Shown: positions 1 through 10,472 of the stretch, piece by piece | Position numbering within the stretch: position 1 is the stretch's first letter | Layout of the letters: each line of letters begins with the position of its first letter | From: Priapulus caudatus | Taxonomy: Eukaryota > Priapulida > Priapulimorpha > Priapulimorphida > Priapulidae | Assembly: GCF_000485595.1 (NCBI RefSeq) | Contig: NW_014578566.1 | Span: forward strand, 8,060 to 33,048 | DNA length: 24,989 bases | Reading direction: 5' to 3' | Translations under genes and position numbers: made by a program | Notes under the pieces: model-generated | What the model saw: the letters and a program-made list of their open reading frames with translations, nothing else | What the model was told of the DNA's origin: nothing | Database searches by the model: none

Positions 1-627
1 CTTGGGATCAACACCTCCTTTCGGCAACGCTTCTCTAGTATCCCGTCTCATCTGGATGAATACATTTTGAGATTGCGGTGCTTGATTATCAAGCGGGTGG
101 AAGGGATACCGAGGGTACATTTCATGTTGACGTTGTACGGGATGAGGATCTGGAATGAATTGTTCTGGATAGGTCGGTCGTTGTTGCTGCTGCAACCCAT
201 ACATGTTATGTAGCTGATGGGGTGGTAATGAAAACGAAGCATTAGCAGGGATATTCAGCTGTCCCATTTGAGCGTCAAATATGGTTTTGCCAATTATATG
301 CTGCGCAATATGACGGGTCCTATCGTCCAAGTTCTTCAATGACTGACTCACATACTGAGCAAAGACATCACCCTCCTCTGTAGTTTTTTGTTTTTTACTA
401 TGGATAGAAGCAGCCAACTGTTTAATGAGGTGTAGTTCTTCAGTGTCTATTTCCTTTCTAGCAGATCTAGGCCTTTTCTTCGTAGGTAATTTTGTTGAGC
501 GTGGCGTTACTTGTGATGCATCCAGATTCAAATCGTCGTCATCACATGTCTGATTTTCGTCACCATCTTCTGTGTAGTCTTCTTCGCGACTTGACGTTTC
601 ACTCGCCTGACTTGGAGATGGAGATGT
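1..627 (-). CDS. BESS-motif accessory protein of a PIF/Harbinger transposon (partial exon)
   Basis: On the minus strand one frame is open for 209 codons, from an acceptor (CTTTCAG, just above 627) to the window edge, so the 3' end is missing. The exon starts in phase 0. In order it encodes a Ser/acidic stretch (SREEDYTEDGDE, DDDD), a basic nuclear-localisation-like patch (KLPTKKRPRSARK), a helix resembling a BESS motif (DVFAQYVSQSLKNLDDRTR), and a Gln/Pro/Tyr-rich tail. BESS motifs commonly lie at the C-terminus of MADF/Myb-like DNA-binding proteins, and PIF/Harbinger transposons carry such a second protein that helps the transposase bind DNA and enter the nucleus. No MADF domain is visible here. 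The neighbouring transposase supports the assignment. A host MADF-BESS regulator is the alternative. Confidence 0.65.
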
Positions 628-700
628 CTGAAAGAAAAATATAATGTTGTTATTGTATGTTAATCTATCTTTTACATGGGTTATTTTTCATTTTTTTCAG

Positions 701-1246
701 AGTCCCACTTCGCCAGAGCAGTGGCAAGCCATATCAGACGCCTTTGAGAAAAAAATGGAATTATCCTTGCTGCATTGGCGCATTGGACGGCAAACACGTG
801 GCTATCGCACAACCCGACGGCACTGGCACAGAATTCTTCAATTACAAACACTTTTTCAGTGTCCTGCTGTTAGGTCTAGTAGATGCTAACTATCGTTTCA
901 TCTATATAGACGTTGGGGCAACAGGACGTGCTGGTGATGCTGGTGTCTTTGCTCAGTCGACTCTAAAGGAGGCATTGATAAGAGACAAGCTACATTTGCC
1001 ACTTCTGCCTCCAAAAATGGTATCCCTGGCAAACTCTCCTACCACATAGTAGGTGATGATGCATTTTTACTTTCCGAAAGAATCATGAAACCGCATCCTC
1101 AACGTAACTTGGATAAACCAAAGAGAATATTTAATTATCGTCTGTCCCGCGCTCGACGCATTGTTGAGAATGCCTTCGGCATCCTTGCCAATCGATTCTA
1201 CGCTTTTCTGACGACAATTTGTCTCGATCCCGATAAAGCCGTCTAG
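701..1246 (+). pseudogene. PIF/Harbinger (HARBI1-like) DDE transposase, frameshifted relic
   Basis: The exon follows a polypyrimidine tract and CAG (691-700). Three successive frames give one recognisable DDE_Tnp_4 protein. The first (701-755) reads SPEQWQAISDAFEKK. The second (756-about 1013) contains WNYPCCIGALDGKH with the first catalytic Asp, and GRAGDAGVF with the second. The third (about 1014-1246) contains YHIVGDDAFLL and RLSRARRIVENAFGIL with the catalytic Glu. The first shift coincides with a run of seven A (749-755), the second with a run of five A (1013-1017). These may be inactivating mutations or homopolymer errors. The expected C-terminus is lost after TAG at 1244, and the N-terminal exon is absent. 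The family excises and inserts DNA at short TA-rich targets. Confidence 0.88.
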
Positions 1247-1427
1247 CGTTCGTCTAGTTCTATGACAGCGTGCGTGCATGTGTACCATAGGCTGTGTACC
1301 TGGCGGCCGCCACTGTCATTGAAGACTCATTCGTTCCACACGTGTACGTAACAGATCTGCTGTATGCCCCCCAAGGTCATCCGTATAGCGTATGTATATA
1401 CACGTGCTCACTGCCTGCGCGCTAGCG

Positions 1428-1517
1428 TTAGGGTTAGGGATAGGGATAGGGTTAGGGTTAGGGTTAGGGTTATGGTTAGGGTTCCTGGGTTAGGGATAGG
1501 GTTAGGGTTACGGTTAG
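1428..1517. repeat. Interstitial telomere-like (TTAGGG)n tract, degenerate
   Basis: About 90 bp of TTAGGG units interrupted by GGGATA, TATGG, CCTGGG and TACGG variants. Unique sequence lies on both sides, so this is an internal tract and not a chromosome end. It begins about 180 bp after the transposase relic stops. Confidence 0.9.
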
Positions 1518-1642
1518 CCTTTGCATTACTCTCAGGGCACACACACATTCCTATCTACGTTTCCTACAACGACAGACAGTCAGAGCCTCAAGGACATCGC
1601 TCCGCGGGCGCCTTTGATGTACACGATCGATCGATGTATACC

Positions 1643-1678
1643 AAGAGCAGATAATACACATGTGTATTATCTGCTCTT
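1643..1678. repeat. 36-bp perfect palindrome
   Basis: Two 18-nt arms (AAGAGCAGATAATACACA and its exact complement) meet without a spacer and are flanked by related GTATA motifs on both sides. The strand can form a perfect hairpin. No transposon ends were recognised around it. Confidence 0.9.
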
Positions 1679-2257
1679 GATGTATACGGCATGCTAGCAG
1701 GCCGCTGCGCGTTCAGAGACGCTCCCACACGCCTACACATTACCATTACACAGCCCGGCTCCCATTCGCCACTTCGACTCATTCATACTTCTCTGACATA
1801 CACGTACGGTTACCCAAACTCCACGGACGAGCGAGGGAGTGGTTGACCTTTCCCCTTAGCACGCATACAAGGGTATGCCACACATGGGAAAAACTTCCGT
1901 CTTTATTTATCTGCATATATACATCCGCACTTGGATATTTGCGGTCGCAGGATTTATATATTCTAGCTGGCGCCATCGTGCCCGTTGCGTGCTTATTTTT
2001 AACTATTTCATTGTTTTAACCTTATTTTATTACAACTTAAAAATAGCTACACGCAATAAATTGCTTCTAGAATATTAGTATAGATATCTAGGAATCATTT
2101 GAGCTATTTAATTCTTAAATAAATTGGATGAGTATTCTTGAAATTATAGTCAAAACACTAAGAGTGTTATAACCTATGGTTATAACCATAGCGCAATACC
2201 CGTTAACACGCCAGAGGGCGCTGAATGCCACATGATGACGCTGTTCATTTGGCACTA
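1679..2257. other. Intergenic, no gene seen
   Basis: No supported gene. Holds a short perfect palindrome at 2174-2191 (CTATGGTTATAACCATAG) and otherwise AT-rich unique sequence. Short open frames here lack any recognisable motif. Confidence 0.6.
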
Positions 2258-2828
2258 TATAAGGCGCGTTCACACGGACGTTTTTGGCCCGAGCCTAATC
2301 AGGCCCGTGCCAGATTTGGCTCGAGCCGAGCGTTCACACGGACGTTTTTGGCCCGAGCCTAATTAGGCCCGTGCCAGATTTGGTCCCATCGAAAACGGCG
2401 GACCAGGCCCGAGCCAAATTTTAGCACCAGCTTTCGGCGAGAGGTAGAGCGGTAGAATCGGTTGAGCGGTAGATGCTGCGAGTGTCAAACGTGTACTTCG
2501 ACGAAATAAAGTCCAAAACAGTATAAAAATTCGACAAATTTGATCAGGATGCACGTTTTCAAAATTGATAATTGAACTAGGAACGTAAGTAAACACTCTA
2601 AATCGCACACAACGCCATCTCGCGACATACTGCCAAAGTATCTGTGAGATATTTGTGCAATAAAATTTATTTGAATTTGAATTTGAATTTGACAGACAGT
2701 ATTTACCTCCCCCCTACTTGCGTACGTGTGAACGCTCCGACTCAATTAGGCCCGAGCCAAATTTGGCCCGAGCCAAATCTAGCCCATTTGGCTCGAGCCA
2801 AATCATGACCGTGTGAACACGGCTTATA
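2258..2828. mobile_element. MITE with about 22-bp terminal inverted repeats
   Basis: The ends are imperfect inverted repeats: TATAAGGCGCGTTCACACGG at the left, matched by the complement of CCGTGTGAACACGGCTTATA at the right. Inside the left part a unit of about 66 bp (GTTCACACGGACGTTTTTGG onward) is repeated in tandem (about 2268-2395), and GGCCCGAGCCAAAT motifs recur near both ends. A GAATTT microsatellite lies at 2670-2692. No transposase frame is present, so it is non-autonomous. The TA-rich ends make a TA-type target duplication plausible, but its exact length cannot be fixed. Confidence 0.75.
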
Positions 2829-3210
2829 TCATAATTTTTTCAGGACCTCATGTAATACGCGTTTGTAAAGTTTCACAATTCTAACTAAAAGTTCACAATT
2901 TATGTGCTTATCCGCTGGACTATAATCCTTGTTACCATTTAATATTATACCTAATGTGATTAACTAACCTAATATACCTAATGTGATGTTAAAGAGTAAA
3001 AAGTAAAACAGTTGCCAATATAACGACCAGGATGCTACCCAATAGGCCATCTTGCAAATCAAAATTTTCCTCTGTGAGAAGCGTCGTGGACGTCATAGAG
3101 ATCTGTTAAAAATAAAGGAAAAAGAGAGAAAAAAAATTCCCTCCTACTGAGATTGGAATTACCCCTTCACAACGATATCCATCAGGCTATTGCGCGCAGC
3201 CAAATATTTT
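2829..3210. other. Intergenic AT-rich sequence with a possible SINE fragment
   Basis: No gene seen. A stretch at about 3070-3110 (AAGCGTCGTGGACGTCATAG) resembles the head of the SINE-like copy at 3500, suggesting another decayed copy. Confidence 0.5.
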
Positions 3211-3214
3211 ACTT

Positions 3215-3307
3215 GCAAGGTGGCCAAGCAGATAGTGTCATGAACGTCATATTGTCAGAGGCAGAGAGGAGACAGGTTTGAATCCGGCTAGTGGGACATT
3301 TTTTTAA
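3215..3307 (+). repeat. tRNA-derived SINE relic
   Basis: Carries a tRNA-like A box (GGTGGCCAAGCAGATAGTG) and, about 55 nt later, an exact B-box-like GGTTTGAATCC, followed by a T run of the RNA polymerase III terminator type. Spacing and order fit a Ser/Leu-like tRNA head. The structure is not a clean cloverleaf, so a functional tRNA gene is not claimed. Confidence 0.5.
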
Positions 3308-3496
3308 ATATATATATAATATCGTAATTACTAATGTAACTAATTATCATAATGTTATTCTGTTACTTAGATAGCTCGAAATGACATTAGGGACATTAGG
3401 AATTAAAATATCAAATGAAAAAAATAAAACGTAAAATAATATATCAGCTATAGAGTTTTGAACCTGTCATTTAATATTGTTAAAAATGTTCGTAAT

Positions 3497-3580
3497 TATC
3501 CTAGTGAGTAGCTTCGTGGACGTGATAGAGGTTTGTTAACGGCAGAGGGAGGACAGGTTCGAATCGCAATAGCCGCGAGA
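3497..3580 (+). repeat. Second tRNA-derived SINE relic
   Basis: Shares with the previous repeat the order GAGTAGCTTCGTGGACG (A-box region), GGCAGAGGGAGGACAGG and GGTTCGAATC (B box). It ends about 170 bp before the DHX37 start codon. Confidence 0.5.
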
Positions 3581-3751
3581 AATAGACTAACGGTATAACC
3601 TGGTATAACTGTAAAGGTCATTTCTACTTTTACCGCTACCAGCCGGAAGTTATCCGGCACGCGCGCCACGCAGTGGGAGAATTTAGAACTACGTGTAGAA
3701 ATGACACACGTGTTATTTCGTTCGTAGCGAATATACACAACGTCAACAACT

Positions 3752-3832
3752 ATGGGGAAACTTCGAAAGGGACACAACTGGAAGGCTAGACAGATAACAG
3801 AGACTACTATTGACAATTCCGAGTCTAAAAAA
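3752..3832 (+). CDS. DHX37: DHX37 exon 1 (start codon)
   Basis: ATG opens [14 protein letters not shown], the counterpart of the MGKLRRRYNIKGRQ start of vertebrate DHX37, which fixes the start. It ends SESKK, followed by donor GTACGT; phase 0, 27 codons. Confidence 0.9.
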
Positions 3833-6800
3833 GTACGTGGTCGATAATTTGTTTACTGTTTGGGAAGTGATGCCAGTGGCAGTGCCGTGGTCACTGGTGG
3901 CGATCTGATCAACACTGTCACTGAGTCCGATCGTTTCAGCAAATCAATTTAACCATCTCACTCTCAGTGTCCGTGTCTGTACTGTACTGTGTACATGCAA
4001 ATTAGGGTTCAAGGATAGAGATGATGTCCAGTGCGGTGATTGGATAGGATGATGTTAGTTGATAAGATAGGACTGGACATATCTTCTCTATCCCTGAGCC
4101 CGAATTAGTGTACTCCCTGACTGTGTGTTGACGCTGGAAGTGTTATGCAGTCAGTACATTAATTAAAGTACTATTCGTATTGCTATCTGAATCATGCAGG
4201 CGGGTGATGAGAACGTTTCTGTAAACAAAACTATGCAAATCAAGATCGGCATTGCACTTTGCAGCCAGCGCTCTCGCTTTTCCGGTAGACGTGGATGTTA
4301 ACGAAACTGCTGATTATTAGTAATGTGTTGAGATTTCTTGCATCATCGAATACTTTTACTAGTTGTAGCATACCATTAAGTGTTTATAGAGGCAAATACT
4401 AATTATGAGGTCAGAATTGCATTAGGTTCATGGTGCAAAAAACCAAATTATCGCCAATGATTGCAAAATCCAATTTATCGATGCACCTTTTACAGATCAA
4501 TGTTAAAGTGGACGACGTCACTGACAGAGCGGAAAACTACGATGCCAGCAATCCACTGGTTCTGCCTTCGAAGAAACGGAAAACGGCAGCGGTCGCTAGC
4601 GCGGCGCCTTTGCCCCTGATCCTGAGTAAGAAGCAACGAAAAAAGCTGGAACGAGTGCTGCAACAGAAGGAGAAAAAATCAAAGGTAACTAATTAACACG
4701 TGTGTGTGTGAAGGAGTTAATCTAAATATTACGACCAATTTCAACGCGTCTCCTAGTTTCTATGATCCATCAGATGGGCACAGTAATGCTTGACCTGTAG
4801 TTTGCAGTGCTGCCACTTTATACTTTTTTTAAAGTATACTTTTTTTAAAGAAAATATACTTTTTATATATTTTTCATACTTTTTTCATGCATAAATACTT
4901 TTAAATACTTTTTTTTACCAAAGATGGTCAAAACTCTTCGGACTTAGATTTAGGCACACTGTATTTGATTAGATTAAAGATTGCTATAATTGCTATAGTC
5001 TTGTTGCAGGATAGCTCCAAGAAATGGTATTGCTAGGGTTAGAATATATTTAGACGTCAACGTCAGTAGATATATTTACCAATACTAACGTCAATACACG
5101 TATTGACGTTAGTCACACAGCCTGGTCGGGTTAGTTGCAGGAGTGATGTGTGCTCTGTTCAGTGGAGTGTTTTTGCTCTCGGCTCTCTGCTGTCAGTGAC
5201 CAAATGACAGACCATTGCAGTGTTTCCCCTGCATTGACACGAGCGAGGCGGGCCACCTCACTCAAATTCTCAGCCGCCATGCACACAGAAATTTGTCCAA
5301 AACACCGCCTCGCTGACGAAACTTTTGATAACTTGAAAAAGGGATTCAAGAGTCTCACACAATGTGTCCAGAATAGCTTAGAATGCACCAAATTGCACCA
5401 TTTTTTCAAAACATTTTCCGGGGGAGCATGCACATGGACCCCCCCTAGCTGGCCAGGCACATGCACTGCTCACTGTGCTAGGACCTCGCAACACACAAAC
5501 ACATCACACAAATTTACTGCCTTCCAGACCTTTCTGGCCAAGGGAAAAACTGCATTGAAATATTCCAAAAGTGAGAGTTCAAGAGACAACTCCTCATGAC
5601 ATTGCACACATCATTCCTGAAGCTCGTTTACATGCTGCACATAGGCTATAATGTATTCGGTAATAAGGTATAAGGTAACAAATCATGGTAGGTTGATACA
5701 AATTTATACTTTTATTTATACTTTTTTTAGGCAATTTTGATACTTTTTTTGTAATATCCTAAGTGGCAGCACTGAATTTGATCGAATCCTCACCAATAGG
5801 AACGTGTACCCCCTCCTCTACAGCAGGCAGTGATCTTAGAATATCTTATTCCCCTTCATCAAAAATTGATCAATAACCCATATAACCAGTAGATAGCGAA
5901 ACACGCCCAAAATTGTGCCAACGATGGGTTTCCCACTCGGCTAACATTTATAATTTATTTGAACGTAGAGAGAAGAGTTACTCAAGTCCCTTGCTGAGGT
6001 TCAGGCATCAAAGGAGGAGATGGAATTGCTGATATCAACCACCGGCATGCAGACGAAAGGCGTGAAAAGGTACGTTGGTCACATATATATACTCACCATT
6101 TACACAATGGATCAATACCATGCAGAACTAGACAGAGTGCACTCACGGAGAGTGCATACCTCCGCCAGCGACATACGCCATACGCCATAGGACTCACGAA
6201 CACACGAATAACCCAGGATATAGGCCAGCGTACTGACATGTAGATGCTAGCTTGCTGGCTTGCAGCCGCTCGCTCGTAGCAGCTTCTCGTTGCTGCTGCT
6301 CGCTCACATGTACACGCTCGCTGGCTCGCTGCGCTTGCTGGCTGGCTCGCTGACTCGACGCGCTAATATCGATCGCGCGAACACACGAACACACTAACGC
6401 ACGAGAGCGATCACATAACCTCCTCCAACTCCGTTGGGCGGAGGTAAAAAAGCATGAGTAATGAGGTTTAGAGAGTTATTTTTAGTTTTGTTAAGATTTG
6501 TTAAGAGTTGGGCACACCACTACATGGTTGCAGAGCCATTTTAGTGGGCATGTGTGTGCCAGGCTGCATGTACCACTGGATGTGAGAAATCATGGGAAAG
6601 CCTGTACAATGTAATTGCGTACGGTGTACCAGCCCTGAAGCCAAAGAAAGAAACATTGGTATAGGTTAACATGCATGTACATGCCGTATTCTGTCATTCC
6701 ATCACAGCCGTATTCTGTCATTCCATCACATGCCGTATTCCGTCATTCCATCTTATGCCGTATTCCGTCGTTCAGATCGTCGAGGAGACGGAGACGCGGA

Positions 6801-9800
6801 TGAAGGCGAACGCTATCGCCGGCAGCAACAAGCGACAAAAGACGAGCCCACCGCCGCCCGACGAACAAGAGAGCAGCTCGTCCGTGAGCTCATCGGACGA
6901 GGACGAGGAAGATGATTGGAGGGAAGGCTTGCAGTGTAGGCAACGGACGGACGAAAACACTCGGCGGACGCCTGCGGAGAAGCGGAGGAACGGAGAAGTT
7001 TGGGAAGAGTGGAAGGAGATTGCCACGCTCAGCAGCAAAGAACGCTGTCGTCGCGGGAAGCCAAGCTGAGATGAAGAACTTGGAGGAGGAGGAGAAATCG
7101 GAAGCGAGGAAAGCCGAGGACAGGAAACCCGCAGTTGGTTCTGCCCGTTGACCGCGATTGAAACTCCCGAAGTTTTCAGGTTTATTTCGTGCGTCGTTAT
7201 CTTCCGTTACAAACATCACCAAGTTCGTTTTTTAGCTCATTCTGGACATCAGTTCAGATTGCAGACTTGTAGAATCGGGCTGATTCGTCACGTCCGTCCG
7301 GGTCGGTGTGTGGTCCGAGGTTCGAGCGTCGTGCAGTTCGTTGCGTCCCAAAACAGTTGGGCACAAATCTTAAAATATACCGAGCTCGACGTTATACGGT
7401 CACGATATTCGTAGGACGTGGGGTAAATCATAGACTTTATAATTATTGTGTGTAAAACGCTTAATTCGAAAACGAGTTGGGGATGTCTCGAGCTGGGGTA
7501 AGTCAAAGGCTCAAGGGTCAATGAGGGTTAGTATAAAAAGAAGAGTGGGAACATTCACTTTCCTTAACTTAAATGGTAATAGGAGGAATTGCGGCAGGAA
7601 ATTGCGGCACAACTCTGAAAAACGGCTTCGACCTAGGCTCGTGATAGTCGGTGTTATAGCAATCATTTGAGGTAGGAAAAGCATCAGCTTGTGCCGAAAA
7701 TTGAGGTCCACAGGGTCAAAGCAGTCAATGGGCACAGGGAGGAGTTTTAGAGATTTTTCTGAGGACATGGTTCTGACGGGAGCGATTGGAAAAACTTTTT
7801 GTCTCATGCGGTGGACCTTAGCAGTTCTTATGGCTTGTTATTGAAAAGGGACCATCAAATGTGTCCTCTTCTATGCTTGACATTTTTGCGGCAAGTAGTA
7901 CTCTCAGTGGTCGGATACTTTTGACCTCAAGAGGGGGGTTAAACTTGGATTTTGTTGACTGTCTTGTTAGGAAAGAATTTGGGACTGCCGGGTTTGCTAG
8001 GAGTAATTCTATTACATGCCTGGGATGTATGAGGCTTACGCAATGTCACAGTTGGAAAATTTCAAAAGCTAAACATTTGGTTAATAAGGAAGGTGTCATG
8101 TTCCTTAAATCGTTTATAATTTCTATGTCATTTTATGTACTGTCAGGTAGGTGTATACATGTAACGTATGGCCACTTGCAGTGGCTTTTTCGGCTGCCAA
8201 GTGCATGTGTTTGGCGGGCAGTTTTTTGCCGTTGCGTTAATTGGTTGCAGGTGGCAGCTTATCTCTTGTGCAAATTTGGCAGCCTGGTAGGCTCTGCGTT
8301 CTAGGTAAATTGGATGAATTGCTTAACCTATGTCTGCTCTTGCAAAATAGTTGTTGCTAGCTACGAATGATGGGACTCATCTTTAATCTGAAAAAGGAAC
8401 ACTTAAACGTACGCGCCATCTCGTGGCAAACTTTCATAAACGATCCCAACGAACACATTCTTTTTGAAGAAAGTTTCCGGGGATACCAGTCCCTGCGATT
8501 CCACTGCGTTCGCTGTATCGTGAACAACATTTGGGCACTAACAGGGTTTTACTAGGCAAATTTCCCTCCACTCCACCACAGAGTCACCGCAGGTAGACGT
8601 TAAGATTTGAGCGCTTGTCGCTATGCGGCAGCCTTGTTTTGTTGCATCGCCGCGGCAGCGGTCGGTTCCCACCTCTACTGGCGCCACCTGGCAGTGACAT
8701 TTGTGTAACCGATTAGGTCGATGTTGCTAGCTCTCTTATTTCACTGGCGCCACCTGGCATTGACATTTGCATAACATGTTAGCTGTCTAAACCGCGTTGT
8801 TTAACCGTGGTGATGTTCGGGCGCGGTAACCACGGCGACGTTGGCGCACAGTTACCGCGGCAACGCTCGCGCGCTGTAACCGTGGTAACGCTCTTGTCTG
8901 CTCGCAGGCATCCCGTCTGGCGCTGCCGATTCTAGCGGAGGAGCAGCAGATCATGGAGGCGGTGCACGACAACCCCGTCATTATCGTCTGCGGCGAGACG
9001 GGTAGCGGGAAGACGACGCAGGTGCCACAGTTCCTGTACGAGGGAGGATACGCGAGGTGAGCGTGTGTGTGTGTGTGTCGCGCGCCCGCGCGCAAGTTGT
9101 TACACGGTGGTAGAGGCAGCGGTGCGTGGCATTTACTACTACATTATATATTTAGTTATTATATATTTACTGTTACCTTATATTTTATTTACTGTTTCCC
9201 CCTTTTATTATCGCGTCATGAGATTAAGTCTGTCGTGGTCGTGTGTATTTCTGATGATTGTAATTCATGATGAAATTGCGATTGTAATTGCATTGCAAAA
9301 ATGCTGTTTGCAGTACGTAGCAATAGCAAGTTTCCTTCCCAGGGAAAGAGTCGCGCAATTCTCATTGTACTCTATTGTGCTAACGTCTATCTCTCCTTGA
9401 CTTAGTTGCAGTGGCAAGGGCGTCATCGGTGTGACACTGGGGTGCGAATGCTTCCTTCCCCGGGGGAAAATCAAGCACGATTCGTGTTGTGATCTATTGT
9501 GCTAACGTCTATTGCCCTAACATCTGTCTCGTTGACTTGGTTGCAGTGGTAAGGGCATCATCGGCGTGACGGAGCCGCGCCGCGTTGCCGCCACCAGCAT
9601 GTCTCAGCGTGTCGGCAAGGAGATGAGCATGAGCAGTCGGTGAGAGAGTGTCGCCGCCGCCGCCGCCGCGTTTCTTACCCGCGACGTGTCGCAAGCTGTC
9701 GTTAGTTCTATTACCTTGGTCGAGCAGTGAAACAGTTTGATTGACCTTTGTGACCAATTGGTTAATCATGTCACTAGTTTATCTCCATGACGATATCTGA

Positions 9801-10424
9801 CAGTGCTATCTGCATACTTCAGACCGTTCTAATCGACGCTAATTCATTAATCACATCATCTGTTTATCTCAACACGCGAAATTAAAAACGACGGTCATTA
9901 AATAATTGCATCACTCTTATTTAATTCTACGCTAATTCGTCGATTACGTTGTCGCCTCGTCTCCACGACGACGACGGCTAACGCGATTGAACTCTGACCT
10001 CTCTCTCTCTCTCTCTCCTCCGCCCTGCACAGCGAGGTGTCGTATCAGATCCGTTACCAGGGCAACGCGACGGCGGCGACACGGATCAAGTTCATGACGG
10101 ACGGCGTTCTGCTGCGTGAGGCGCAGAGCGACTTCCTGCTCACGCGCTACAGCGTCGTGGTCATCGACGAGGCCCACGAGAGGAGCAGCTACACAGACAT
10201 ACTGATAGGCCTGCTGTCACGCATCGTACCCCTCAGACACAAGGTGTGTGTGTGTGTAGTGGTAGTAGTAGTAGTAGTAGTAGCAGCAGCAGCAGCAGCA
10301 GCTACACAGACATACTGATAGGCCTGCTGTCACGCATCGTACCCCTCAGACACAAGGTGTGTGTGTGTGTAGTAGTGGTAGTAGTAGTAGTAGTAGTAGT
10401 AGTAGCAGAAGCAGTAAGTGTGTG

Positions 10425-10472
<48 letters not shown>

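Noticed and set aside
5150-5599. 149-codon open frame inside the hAT-like element
   Set aside because: No transposase, zinc-finger or other motif; composition is not protein-like. Kept as part of the element only.
7861-8304. 147-codon open frame in DHX37 intron 4
   Set aside because: No recognisable domain and no splice context. Could be a transposon fragment, but nothing supports it.
8675-8775. GCGCCACCTGGCAG repeats as insulator-protein (CTCF-like) sites
   Set aside because: The match is partial and the species is unknown; better described as a duplicated 35-bp segment.
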